From Candidatus Thiodiazotropha sp. LNASS1 (GTDB taxonomy: Bacteria > Pseudomonadota > Gammaproteobacteria > Chromatiales > Chromatiaceae), in NCBI RefSeq assembly GCF_964212655.1, contig NZ_OZ156465.1, forward strand, positions 62,001 to 126,000: DNA of 64,000 bases, read 5' to 3'. How positions within the stretch are numbered: position 1 is the stretch's first letter; each line of letters opens with the position of its first letter. This document shows positions 26,193 through 35,214 of the stretch, piece by piece. The notes under the pieces are model-generated. The model saw nothing but the letters and a program-made list of their open reading frames with translations, made no database searches and had not been told where the DNA came from. Made by a program: the position numbers and the translations under genes.

Positions 26193-27154
26193 GCTGTTTC
26201 CATATAACCCTTTGCGCTTTATAGGTAACAGGGTAGAGGAAAAGCGTTAAGAAACAGTTTATGGTAGTGGCACTGTTTTCTGTGTAATCGCAGATGTACT
26301 ACATAATGCCGGTTGTAATACGGTGTTTGTAGTACAAAAACGATGACTTGGTCAGTAATGCTATATTGCTACAACTTTTTCGGTTAGCGTAGACCACTAG
26401 TAGTGTGTCATGTGCGGTCAGGGCGCCAACCTGAACGCTCACGTACTGGAGGTGATGTTATTTTTCGCGCATTCTTTAGGATTTCAGTGCTTCACAATCT
26501 GGCGCTATCCACGATTCCAGGCGATGAAAGCTTCGGTCTCGCGCCACATCATGGAATTGACCATCCAGCGTTTCTCAGCTATCGAACCGTCATAGATCAA
26601 TACGGAATTCTCAGAACATATTTCTCAGCTTTTCAATGCTGAGCACGCTGTGGTATTTCTAAGCTGAAGTGGTAACAAAATCCCATTAAACCCATTAAAT
26701 GAGATAAAATGCCACCACTGGCAAAATGTAGTGCAGTGTCTGGAACAAAATATGCCTATTCCCATCAGGTGTTTTGCCCCTCGTGGGGGAATGTTTGTTT
26801 CGTGACCTGAGGGCCACACTCAGATACGATCCGTTATAAGCGGATGTTTTTTAACAGCTTTCTACTTATTTTCAAGATTAGCGATAGGCCACACTAAGTT
26901 ATCGCAAGAATACACCAGGATATTCCTCCAACATAATGCATTGCCAACCAATTTTTTGCGATAATTATATTTTTTGGGGCCATGCCCCGTAGAAACAAAG
27001 GCCTGGAACTGTTTGAAAGCAATGAAGGTGAGCAAAAAAGATGAAAACAAAGGCGATCGAAGATTTTTCACTACTGATAGTCATTGCCGTAAGTATATTT
27101 ACAGGTCTATCTACATCTATTTAAGGAGTGTTTTATTCAAACCACAACGAAATC
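26193..27154. other. Gene-poor stretch with decayed reading frames
   Basis: 960 bases with no convincing gene. A short + frame at 26410-26595 (about 61 residues, GANLNAHVLEVMLFFAHS...) and others near 26.6-27.1 kb lack ribosome-binding sites and recognisable domains; they may be remnants of an insertion sequence. The dyad pair at 26295/26336 is the only clear signal. Confidence 0.5.
26295..26336. promoter_or_regulatory. Paired TGTA(S)TACA dyads, second locus
   Basis: TGTACTACA at 26295-26303 and TGTAGTACA at 26328-26336, 33 bases apart (about three helical turns) and mutually inverted. They sit about 100 bases upstream of the coiled-coil gene start at 26192. Putative operator pair for an element-encoded repressor. 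Confidence 0.45.
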
Positions 27155-27520
27155 CTATTGAGGTAGAAGTATGCGGTCCATAGTTTTTACTGCTGTCCCC
27201 TGTAAGACTTTATTACTTGTAGTTGTTTCTGAAACTAAGGAGAATCTGGAAACCAAAACATCTTTCAAACTGCTTTCTAAATGTTCCGCTACTACGGGTA
27301 CTGTCGATGCAAATACGGCCCCGATTACCATTCCTGCAACACCACCTAGCACAAATGGCTTTTGTTCTACTTTAGAAGATAAAACTACACAAGTGAATAC
27401 CGCACTTAAAGCTCCCGCGCACCCCCCAATAATCATGCTTCCCATAATCTCACCTGTCGCTAGACCAATTCCGACACTACCTCCGGCGGCAAATGAAATC
27501 TCTTTACTTCCATGTTTCAT
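27155..27520 (-). CDS. Small glycine-rich membrane protein
   Basis: 121 residues with two or three glycine-zipper-like membrane segments (about 9-30 GGSVGIGLATGEIMGSMIIGG, 31-50, 56-75 LGGVAGMVIGAVFAST) and a polar C-terminal tail. Ribosome-binding site GAGGAAAATAG lies before the ATG. Similar small Gly-rich membrane proteins can act as holin-like or pore-forming factors, but no family is recognised. Divergent from the two-TM gene at 27621 across 100 bases, so they may be partners. Confidence 0.55.
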   Translation of the reverse strand: MKHGSKEISFAAGGSVGIGLATGEIMGSMIIGGCAGALSAVFTCVVLSSKVEQKPFVLGGVAGMVIGAVFASTVPVVAEHLESSLKDVLVSRFSLVSETTTSNKVLQGTAVKTMDRILLPQ

Positions 27521-27620
27521 CTATTTTCCTCCTTGACTCCTCCTTCATGCATAGAACCAGTAATTCACATATCACACCAAGACACACTCAGACAAGAACT
27601 ATTTAAGCGAGGAAGGAAGA

Positions 27621-28964
27621 ATGAAAGCCAATAGTGCAAAGATTTGGTTCGATCTGATAAAAGATTTCTTATGGCCGGGACTAGTGCTAATTGTCTTACT
27701 GTTAATCACAGCAGGCAGCACTCTTGTTTTAGATGGGATAATCAACAAAGAAGTATATCCAAATCTTTACCTGAGATTTTCTAATGCAAAAGACTTTTTG
27801 TTGTTTATTGAACTTGGGTTGCTAGGCTTGCTGGTTATTGCAGTGTCACTAAAGTTATTTATTAGAACGATCACAGACCTCTTTCCAGATGCGATGTTTT
27901 ATATGAAACAATTTGTATTTCGCTGCCCACCCTCCGGTATAGAGTTGTTGAACCCCAATATGTTTGGAAAAGAATTTTACTTTTACAACGCCACCATTAG
28001 CAAAGGAGCTCGCATATGGATGAGACATTGTGTAACCACAGATAATGCCACAAGGTTTAGTCTTGATGTTTCAATTCCAAGTCCAATTAATAATGATGTG
28101 AATGATCTCGTAACTTACGATACGATCGCAACAAAAATTGAATCGTATTTAGTCATTATTGGAGCACCGCCAGAAGATCGCGAAGAGAAAAAGTTTATCG
28201 CTATATTATCTAGCCCGAAGGGAGAATATGAAAAAGGGACAAAATATGGCATTATTTTTCATGACACATGGTCTTTGGGTACTTCCGCGATGTCACCTTG
28301 CATGCTTATGAAGCATGATATTCTGAATATGTCGGACACACCCCATAGTGCGATATTGTCTGAAAATGACCAAGTATTCTTAGATAGGGAGTGGGACAGC
28401 ATGCGTTCAGCTATAAAACTCCTTCCTGTCGATGAGCCTTTAGAATATATAGGTGTCTGGGTGTATTATTTTCGGAACTTTAAAGGGATCGATGCATACG
28501 GCGTATTCCATGTGAAGATGGATCATGAAACCAACCGTCTCACAGCAAAAGGCAAAGCTTGGTATTTTGGAACCTACAACAATAAACCAATAGTCAGAGG
28601 GGTGTGGACTAGCAAGCAACTGACATCTATTAAATACAACAAGGTATCAATAATTTACTCTATGGACATTGATAATTTATCGGAAGAGGAGATGGTGGAG
28701 GATGAAAACCATTACCTTGGTTTTTTTATTATAAAGAACAATAAACAAACGGGTAAATTGCATGGCTCAATATCGACATTCGAAAGCAATTGCGCAGAAA
28801 AATCTAAAAATATGAATGTATTTAAGTCTGTTTCTATGCGATCTCTTGAAGATGCTGAAGACTTTAAATTGCTTCAAAGCGAATTCACGCACGTAGCCAG
28901 AATTGATATCACCAACCCCAGAGATGAAGCCTCATACAAATACATAATATCAAATTTAGGTTAA
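27621..28964 (+). CDS. Two-TM protein with large beta-rich cytoplasmic domain
   Basis: 447 residues. Two N-terminal membrane helices (about 15-38 and 52-76), then a soluble part of about 370 residues rich in alternating strands. The C-terminal half (GKAWYFGTYNNKPIVRGVWT ... YLGFFII ... GKLHGSIS) has the strand-turn pattern of a small beta barrel. Two-TM plus C-terminal barrel is the design of some antiphage effectors (for example Cap15-type), though no nucleotide cyclase is nearby and this protein is much longer. AT-rich like other cargo. Good ribosome-binding site (GAGGAAGG). Function unassigned. Confidence 0.65.
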   Translation: MKANSAKIWFDLIKDFLWPGLVLIVLLLITAGSTLVLDGIINKEVYPNLYLRFSNAKDFLLFIELGLLGLLVIAVSLKLFIRTITDLFPDAMFYMKQFVFRCPPSGIELLNPNMFGKEFYFYNATISKGARIWMRHCVTTDNATRFSLDVSIPSPINNDVNDLVTYDTIATKIESYLVIIGAPPEDREEKKFIAILSSPKGEYEKGTKYGIIFHDTWSLGTSAMSPCMLMKHDILNMSDTPHSAILSENDQVFLDREWDSMRSAIKLLPVDEPLEYIGVWVYYFRNFKGIDAYGVFHVKMDHETNRLTAKGKAWYFGTYNNKPIVRGVWTSKQLTSIKYNKVSIIYSMDIDNLSEEEMVEDENHYLGFFIIKNNKQTGKLHGSISTFESNCAEKSKNMNVFKSVSMRSLEDAEDFKLLQSEFTHVARIDITNPRDEASYKYIISNLG

Positions 28965-29700
28965 AGGTCGCAATAGTCCGGTTGTTATGTCCGTTGTGCT
29001 TTAAACCACTTCTTTTACGAGAAGAGATGTAAAACAAAAGACAGTGTAATACGTAATACAGGCGATTCCGCTCCACGCGCGCGCAAGATGTGTATGTAAT
29101 ACAAAATGCTGCGATGCAGCATATTTCTATTCCATACCATCTTGGCAGGGAGATCACTGGCCGTTCTCCCGTGCACCCTCTGGGCCGCTCTAAGCTTCGC
29201 ATGAGGCGCTGCCGTCATCCTCAGACAAGAGCTGATGTGGCGCTTTCAAGGCATTGAGCCTTTCCGCGCCAGCGAACGGGGTGGTCCGTTCGATCACCAC
29301 TTGGAGAGCCTCCGGGATGCCCCAAGACCCCATGGCCAAGTGGGGGACTTCAGCTCTCCCCCTTGGAACCCCCATCGACAAAGGGCATGTCATAGCCCTC
29401 TGGACCCCTCGACCAACCGTCCGCCGCTTGGATGCCGTGAGCGTTTCTCCGCTCAATCCCGACCACTGTTGCGCCAAGTGGATGACGACCAAGGAGGTGT
29501 CCTTGGATGCGGCTACTAGGCCTTTTTGCATGTCAAATGTGTAGGAGTTGACAAGGCGTTCAGTACCCCTGCTGTGCATTGGTAGGTCCGGTTTGACCTT
29601 AAGCAAACCTTCAAAATCTCATAAAAATATTGATTTTTTCGCGTATGAGTAATGATTGTTATCAGTAGGGCTGATTTAGCTTTATATTCTTTGACGCGAC
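28965..29700. other. Intergenic stretch with GC-rich insert at 29140-29610
   Basis: A GC-rich block of about 470 bases interrupts AT-rich cargo. It is open on the minus strand from 29606 to 29190 (138 codons, start MLKVKPDLPMHSRGTERL) and nearly open on the plus strand. No domain, ribosome-binding site or terminal repeat could be recognised. It may be a remnant of another insertion. The flanks (28965-29140, 29610-29700) hold nothing identifiable. Confidence 0.45.
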
Positions 29701-30765
29701 ATGTTAGCATGGGGGATGCAAGAACGATTTTTGAACACTGGTCGCCCAATGATACTCAGCCTTTTTTCTGGTTGCGGAGGATTGGACTTGGGATTTGAGA
29801 CCTCTGGATTTCATACAGGGCTTGCGTTCGATTTGAGGCATGCAGCTGTCAAATCCCATAACCATAATCGGGAACATAACCCCGCACATCAAATTGATAT
29901 CACAAACTTAAAGCTGGAAGACCTGGATCGATTGTATGAAGCTAGGTTTGATCCAGTCGGTGTGGTAGGCGGCCCACCGTGCCAAAGTTTTAGTAGGGGT
30001 AATTCTAATCGCAAAGATGATGATCCAAGAACAAAATTAGTTCGTAAGTTTTTCAATCTGGCATTAAGGATTCATCGCTTCAGAAGTGGATTAGATTTCA
30101 TAGTAATGGAAAATGTTACAGAAGTGGCAAAAGCTGAAGAGGGGCGCCTTCTTGAACGTGAAATTCACCGACTAGAACAAGAGGGTTTCGATGTTTTTAT
30201 TGAGAATACCAATGCTGTTGATTTTGGCGTGCCCCAATATAGAAAACGGCTCATTCTCGTTGCGATCAATTCAGAAAGGTCATCAAGAGATTGGACAGGG
30301 CTTCAAAAACTCTCTCTGTCAAAAACTGTGCGAGATGTGATTTTTGGCTTGGAGGAACCGGTACATTTTTCTGAGTTCAGTAAAGGCCACCGATCAAGTA
30401 CGCACTTAAATCACTTGTGCATGACACCAAAGTCCAAAAAATTTTTCGACGGCTCTTTGAAGGCTGTACGATCTGGTGGAAGAAGCTTCAAAGTCCTTAA
30501 TTGGGATAAACCTAGTTACACTGTCTCGTACGGGCATCGCGAAGTTCATGTCCACCCGGGGGGGCATAGAAGGTTAAGCGTGTATGAGGCCATGTTATTG
30601 CAAGGATTTCCACATGACTTTGAATTACTAGGAACGCTTTCTGATCAAATAACCCAGGTGAGTGAAGCTGTCCCCCCACCACTTGCAAAAGCTGTTGCGA
30701 ACTCCATTCAAAAAGTGATGGGTTACGAAAATTTTTCGTCAAATGCTTCTAGAGCAGCTGCTTGA
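29701..30765 (+). CDS. DNA (cytosine-5) methyltransferase
   Basis: 354 residues with the ordered C5-MTase motifs: I (LFSGCGGLDLGF), IV with catalytic C94 (GGPPCQSFSRGN), VI (MENV), VIII (PQYRKRLILV), a short recognition region, IX and X near the end. All catalytic motifs are intact; the target cannot be read. ATG at 29701 is used, but the Met at residue 17 (29749, just before motif I) is an equal candidate since neither has a strong ribosome-binding site. Its last 43 bases overlap tail-to-tail with the convergent unknown gene. With the GHKL ATPase gene it forms a likely restriction or defence module. Confidence 0.93.
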   Translation: MLAWGMQERFLNTGRPMILSLFSGCGGLDLGFETSGFHTGLAFDLRHAAVKSHNHNREHNPAHQIDITNLKLEDLDRLYEARFDPVGVVGGPPCQSFSRGNSNRKDDDPRTKLVRKFFNLALRIHRFRSGLDFIVMENVTEVAKAEEGRLLEREIHRLEQEGFDVFIENTNAVDFGVPQYRKRLILVAINSERSSRDWTGLQKLSLSKTVRDVIFGLEEPVHFSEFSKGHRSSTHLNHLCMTPKSKKFFDGSLKAVRSGGRSFKVLNWDKPSYTVSYGHREVHVHPGGHRRLSVYEAMLLQGFPHDFELLGTLSDQITQVSEAVPPPLAKAVANSIQKVMGYENFSSNASRAAA

Positions 30766-31913
30766 TAACCCGCTCTAACCAACATTTCTCTCTGTGCCAA
30801 TTTATATTGGTTTTTAAGCTCTAAACGATTTTGCAGAATTCTATCTAAGTTATCCATATTTTGAGCTCTCTGAAGAGCTTGCATCGAGAAATCAACCTGT
30901 TCCATTTCTGTGGTACGCTGAGGGTTAACAGCACCAAAAAGGTCTATCATAACAACTGGTCGACGACAAAATTCATATGCTAGACATGCCATAGATGGCG
31001 TATCATCCTCTTCGGGGCGAGTGGAATAGCAATAAAACTGCCGACTTTTTACATCCCACTCAGCAGCGTTAGCTAGGTGCAAAATCCATTTCGAAAACCC
31101 TAAACTGAACATTGAAAGAAAATGATCGTTGCTAGAATCGGCATGAGTAAGTGCCTGTTCGATATCGTGCTCATTATCGTCTGTAAGTATTTCTATTGCA
31201 CCCATAGCAAACTCCTCAGACTCACGTGAGTTTTGGCGAATTGCCCCTATTAGTGCATTCCTAACTTCTTCAGATAGATTGTCATTTCGAGCATCAGTAG
31301 TAAGAAATAGAATCCAATTAGTACCACATCTAGAAAATTGTAGTTCTAATAGCTTATAAATCGCATCTATTATTCTATCTGGTTGCTTCGCTGTAGGTTT
31401 AGCAACAGAACCACATGCATCTATATTTACAACCTGGAAAGGAGAGCGCGCTTTTATTTCTCTGTACGCCTGAGATTTTTCATGGGCCAGTTCTTCAAAC
31501 CGATAAGGAAATGTAATAGAAGTATCTTCTATTACACCTCTCTTTATCAGGCCGTCTGCTCTAAACTGTGATCTGGCACGGATTGTTTCTTTTTCTGTTT
31601 CTGCATGGAAACCTGTAGCTTCTAATCTAAGGCCAAGATTATTAATTGTATTGCCTAGTATTTCGACGTCAAAGTAATCAATTCCAGGTAGGGTTAAGTA
31701 TCTTACCATCCCTCCAGGAAGAGTGTGTTGTGATCGTAAACGCTGGATGAATCTCTCTGTATACAGCTGCCACTGTTGTTCACGAACATACTGCTTCCTA
31801 GGGTGATGCCAAGGCATTAGTTCGTTTAGGGGAACTGGCACGGCTGGTTCTTCAATCTCTACTGGCAAGACAGACTCGCCAAAGTCTTCGATGTCTTCAA
31901 CGTCCTCTGTCAT
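30723..31913 (-). CDS. Unknown protein of methyltransferase/GHKL module
   Basis: 396 residues: acidic N-terminus (about 1-25), a basic W-HHPRKQYVREQQW motif (about 35-48), then RYLTLPGIDYFDVEIL and a central domain with NIDACGSVAKP and TNWILFLTTDARND, ending in a helical, Gln-rich tail. The opening motif and strand-loop pattern recall three-Cys-motif partner (TcmP-like) and other Rossmann-type proteins, but no SAM or nuclease motif is clear. Follows the GHKL gene with a three-base gap, so they are co-translated. Likely the specificity or effector partner; this is inference. Confidence 0.65.
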   Translation of the reverse strand: MTEDVEDIEDFGESVLPVEIEEPAVPVPLNELMPWHHPRKQYVREQQWQLYTERFIQRLRSQHTLPGGMVRYLTLPGIDYFDVEILGNTINNLGLRLEATGFHAETEKETIRARSQFRADGLIKRGVIEDTSITFPYRFEELAHEKSQAYREIKARSPFQVVNIDACGSVAKPTAKQPDRIIDAIYKLLELQFSRCGTNWILFLTTDARNDNLSEEVRNALIGAIRQNSRESEEFAMGAIEILTDDNEHDIEQALTHADSSNDHFLSMFSLGFSKWILHLANAAEWDVKSRQFYCYSTRPEEDDTPSMACLAYEFCRRPVVMIDLFGAVNPQRTTEMEQVDFSMQALQRAQNMDNLDRILQNRLELKNQYKLAQREMLVRAGYQAAALEAFDEKFS

Positions 31914-31916
31914 TTT

Positions 31917-33824
31917 TTATTCTTCTAAAACTCTTAGGATATCTTTGATTAGTGCGGACCGTTGAGAAGAGCTTAATTGGCTAAGCACACCATAAGCTTC
32001 AAGCACAATCGCTATTGCAGAAGCCTTTGAAGGCGTTTCGTTTTTTAAAGGTGCATCTTCCTTGGATTTGTTATTCCAATCAATTTTTACACCACCTACT
32101 TCTCTAGTGGGTTCCGACGGTTCAGATTCGGTAATAGGGGGGTCAGCGTCTTCCCCCCTTTGCTCTTCCCATACTTTGACTGCAGTGGACATTCGAGACT
32201 GTTCCAAGTCTATTTGTTTTGTCTCTTTCTCACGATCTAAATTCTGCTTCGCTATTCCTTTATTACGATTGATCATTAATCGCAGCGCTCGATGCAACCA
32301 TTTCTGTATAAATAGAAAATGAGGATGACTGTAATTGAAGGACTCTCTGTCGATATTAATTGCACCATCTAGACCAGTTTTAACAAATATTTCTGCTGTA
32401 ATTTGAGACAACCTGTTTTGTTCTGAAATCTGGTAATTCAAGAATGATTGATCGAATAAGGTGCCACTTGCTTCACGAACTCTAATTAGAGCACCAGAGG
32501 TCTCTTTTGGAATTATTTTACTATTCCAATATAAGTAGGCTTCAAATGATAGTTGCCCACCAGCTCTAACGAGTTCTTTGTCTGTGAAAGCATCATTTAC
32601 GCTGGCTACCATTAGCATTGGTGCAGGAATTCGTGATGGCCTTGCTAGATTAAAAGGTAGATCGATTGGCCGTCTTAGTTCCACGTCATCAACCAAGACT
32701 TGAAAAGAAAGTCCTGCGGGGCGAGTAACAGATGTGAGCTTTAATGCAGTACGAGGAGTGTCTGTATCTTGAAGTTCTAGCAGTTCTACTGATTTTCCTT
32801 TTTCAGGTATTTCATAATAAAGTAGGCCTGAACTGCCTGATATATCAAATGGATGATTTCTAATGTACTCAAGTGGAAGAGATAAACTCAATTGCCATAT
32901 CAATCTGAGGTATTCGTCAAAGTGTTCAAGATTGGCCGGCGCACGCGAGAAATCTGAAACATCTGAGGCACTCTTTACTAAGCCTTCAAACTTTGTAAGT
33001 GAGTCCTGTTTGTTATTCCAAGGCAAGTTCGCATCAATACCCTCATCATATCCGGGTATTTGATTTTCCAACGCTCCGATATGGTAAGTTGGAGCTTCTC
33101 TAACCGGTTTACCATCGGGCCCTTCGGATTGTGCTGTTAGCCAACGTTGTCTACTTTGCAGGATTCGACGTATTTCTGGCCGAAGAGAGTAGAGAACTAT
33201 GGTCGTTCCGTGTGTATCTCTTTCATTAGGCTGCACACGTTCGCTTTTGATACTTACATCTCCCGCGACATATTCTTCATCATCCCCTCCTGAGCGCTTC
33301 TCCTCGTCGTGAGTTCGCAACTTAACCGTAGCTGAAGTTCGGATGTCGCTATCAGCAGATTTAGTAATAATTTGAAAATGTTGGGTCAGCTGCGCAACAG
33401 CAAATAGACCTATCCCGATCTTGCCAATCAGTGGCCTTCCGCTTGGACTACATTCATTATTTGATTCAGAGACAGTATGAAACTTTTCGCCAGCATGTGT
33501 CCGTTTAGAGCTTCCCCCAATGGATTTTAGTATGTAGGCAACAGTCTCTGGAGACATACCAAGCCCATCGTCACGAACAATTACTTGTTCGAAATCTGGC
33601 GCACCAGTTTTTACTATCACTCTAGTTGCGTCAGCGTCATATGCGTTTGCGATTAACTCTCGAAATGCTGCCCAGGGTTCACGATAAATCCCATCTGTGA
33701 CACGTGCAATAATCCGTTGGCTTGTTGCTAACTCAGTGCGGATAGGCTCCGCCGCATCGATATTTCTAACGATGTCTTCTGCTAGGTTATTGATCACTTC
33801 TGATTTTGATAGATCTTCTTTCAC
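31917..33824 (-). CDS. GHKL (Hsp90/MutL/MORC-like) ATPase
   Basis: 635 residues. GHKL ATP-binding domain: N-box FRELIANAYDAD (E56, N60), G1 box RDDGLGMS (D86), an SIGGSSKRT lid and G2 box GKIGIGLFA (about 134-142). A following S5-like transducer domain (AINIDRESFNYS) and a charged C-terminal tail (LDREKETKQIDLEQSR) fit MutL/MORC-type proteins described in restriction-modification contexts. ATPase residues are intact. Co-transcribed with the partner gene, next to a C5 methyltransferase. No nuclease or helicase is adjacent. Confidence 0.88.
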   Translation of the reverse strand: MKEDLSKSEVINNLAEDIVRNIDAAEPIRTELATSQRIIARVTDGIYREPWAAFRELIANAYDADATRVIVKTGAPDFEQVIVRDDGLGMSPETVAYILKSIGGSSKRTHAGEKFHTVSESNNECSPSGRPLIGKIGIGLFAVAQLTQHFQIITKSADSDIRTSATVKLRTHDEEKRSGGDDEEYVAGDVSIKSERVQPNERDTHGTTIVLYSLRPEIRRILQSRQRWLTAQSEGPDGKPVREAPTYHIGALENQIPGYDEGIDANLPWNNKQDSLTKFEGLVKSASDVSDFSRAPANLEHFDEYLRLIWQLSLSLPLEYIRNHPFDISGSSGLLYYEIPEKGKSVELLELQDTDTPRTALKLTSVTRPAGLSFQVLVDDVELRRPIDLPFNLARPSRIPAPMLMVASVNDAFTDKELVRAGGQLSFEAYLYWNSKIIPKETSGALIRVREASGTLFDQSFLNYQISEQNRLSQITAEIFVKTGLDGAINIDRESFNYSHPHFLFIQKWLHRALRLMINRNKGIAKQNLDREKETKQIDLEQSRMSTAVKVWEEQRGEDADPPITESEPSEPTREVGGVKIDWNNKSKEDAPLKNETPSKASAIAIVLEAYGVLSQLSSSQRSALIKDILRVLEE

Positions 33825-33908
33825 GTATCCTCCTACGCCAAGAATAACTTATACTTATCGTGGAAGCCAATCAAAAGTAAGTGAGCAAGTGAGAGAGTAT
33901 AAACTGTA

Positions 33909-33929
33909 TCAAGGGCATAACGCCCTTGA
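33909..33929. terminator. Hairpin TCAAGGGC-ATAAC-GCCCTTGA
   Basis: An 8-bp perfect stem with a five-base loop starting at the stop codon of the 59-residue gene, between it and the GHKL operon start. There is no clear T-run, so it may be an attenuator rather than a strong terminator. Confidence 0.5.
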
Positions 33930-34088
33930 TGCCAGTTCACTCTGAATATTTTCGATAGATGCCAGGGCGTTTCTGCGCTTTTGGCTTTTAGGTTCACTAC
34001 TAGCAAGGGTGTTAAATGCCTCTCTGAGTAATGTGCGCAGCCCGGTTTCATTTTTGGCTGCCAGTTCAAATCGTGTAACAAGTTCCAT
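33909..34088 (-). CDS. Small conserved helical protein of mobile elements
   Basis: 59 residues: MELVTRFELAAKNETGLRT ... LREAFNTLAS ... RRNALASIENIQSELA. Almost entirely helical. A perfect AGGAGG ribosome-binding site is six bases ahead of the ATG. Proteins of this pattern are frequent small genes near transfer modules of proteobacterial plasmids (general familiarity; not checked). The overlapping frame from 34081 has no such site and is rejected. Its stop codon is part of a hairpin. Confidence 0.75.
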   Translation of the reverse strand: MELVTRFELAAKNETGLRTLLREAFNTLASSEPKSQKRRNALASIENIQSELASRALCP

Positions 34089-34364
34089 TTTTTACCTCCT
34101 GATTTAGGAGGCCGCGACCACCGCGACCTTTCGTAAGGCCGCTCGTGCGCAGGAGGTCATGATCTGCACCTATGGTCGCAATGTATGGAGATGCGTGGAC
34201 CCATTACGGATGTGCACGCTTGCAGATGTATGGCTTACTGTCGCTAAGAACAGGACGCTCGATAAGGCCGCTGGTTGTGGCTGGATTATCAGGTGCGTAA
34301 TTGGTGACAGGTTATCTCGATGAACCGGTAGCCAGAAACCGCACTAAGAGCATGCCCAGAGCAT

Positions 34365-34928
34365 TTATTCCTCAGCCGGGTCGGTTGTCTGGAGTGTCAG
34401 GTTTTGGATGCAGCGCTTGCGGCCTTCCTTGATCTCATGGAGGGAGATGTAGACCGGCTTGCTACCCGATAGAATGATTAGGCTGTCAGAAACCATACGC
34501 GGGCTCACCCATAGCCATGTGATCCACCGGTTTTCACCCCGGACCTTGTCAATGTATGCAACGGGCGGCGGGGACGCGTAGACCAGGTATTCCCGGCCCC
34601 TGTATGTCCGGTAGCGATAATCGCCTTCATTGTTGCGCTCACGAAGGTCTTTGATCCGGGGCGTCCGCTGATCTATATCCGGCGCGCCGTACATGCTGAT
34701 CTCGAAACGGTGACCGGCCCGGTCCTCCGGGTCGGTGCAAAGGCCGGTGATTTCCAGCTTGGTTTCGAACTCGTGTACGGGTTCCTCTTCGTTGTCGATA
34801 AGACGCGGCGAACCCAGCAGGCTCGAATTTATCCCCGCATCAGCCCGTACTGAATAGTTATCCACCTTTATCGCAATGAAGGCGTAGTCGGGTTCCATCT
34901 TTTTTCGGCGTTTCATAACTTCTTCCAA
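34365..34928 (-). CDS. Unknown basic/beta-rich protein
   Basis: 187 residues (ATG at residue 5 or 11 also possible; MKRRKKMEPDY is the likely beginning). Strand-rich with a central RYRTYRGREYLVYASPPP segment and a C-terminal DSLIILSGSKPVYISLHEI. No domain recognised. It is the only gene between the small helical protein and ardA; the 277 bases downstream (34089-34364) show no gene. Confidence 0.55.
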   Translation of the reverse strand: MEEVMKRRKKMEPDYAFIAIKVDNYSVRADAGINSSLLGSPRLIDNEEEPVHEFETKLEITGLCTDPEDRAGHRFEISMYGAPDIDQRTPRIKDLRERNNEGDYRYRTYRGREYLVYASPPPVAYIDKVRGENRWITWLWVSPRMVSDSLIILSGSKPVYISLHEIKEGRKRCIQNLTLQTTDPAEE

Positions 34929-35085
34929 TCCTCTTTAGGAGAGCAGCCTGTCAATAGACCGCTGTTTTGGAGGTAACTGACTGAATAGCGCTGTGTTTAT
35001 GCCTCATACCTCCCTGATTCCGTGAAATATTTAGTGTGGCAACTCTGGCATCAGCCGGGGCGCTGCAAGTCTTCCCTTTGGCTAC

Positions 35086-35137
35086 GACCATCAAACCCGT
35101 GTCCTCGTGCCTGCGGGCCGCGCCAATTTTGATGGTC
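35086..35137 (+). promoter_or_regulatory. Inverted repeat in ardA leader
   Basis: GACCATCAAA (35086-35095) and TTTGATGGTC (35128-35137), a 10-bp perfect inverted repeat with a GC-rich loop of 32 bases, about 78 bases ahead of the ardA start. Candidate operator or single-strand promoter hairpin, as known for early-expressed antirestriction genes. The rest of 34929-35214 has no gene. Confidence 0.45.
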
Positions 35138-35214
35138 TTCGGACTTTTCCGCTTCCCCTTATGACTGCTGCCTGCCGTGAAACCCCGATTTCACGAAAAA
35201 CAGGAGATACGAAC

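Noticed and set aside
26862..27071. 69-codon minus-strand frame
   Set aside because: No ribosome-binding site or domain; in a decayed, AT-rich stretch.
27171..27536. Plus-strand frame of 121 codons opposite the small Gly-rich membrane protein
   Set aside because: The minus-strand reading has a ribosome-binding site and membrane helices; the plus reading is Thr/Pro-rich with neither.
29190..29606. 138-codon minus-strand frame as a gene
   Set aside because: No domain, ribosome-binding site or neighbours to support it; kept only as an anomalous GC-rich block.
33833..34081. 82-codon minus-strand frame upstream of the GHKL gene
   Set aside because: An overlapping 59-codon frame has a perfect AGGAGG site and a conserved-looking helical sequence.
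35107..35214. Upstream extension of ardA
   Set aside because: Non-acidic, no ribosome-binding site, and spans the inverted repeat; the ATG at 35215 has AGGAGA in place.
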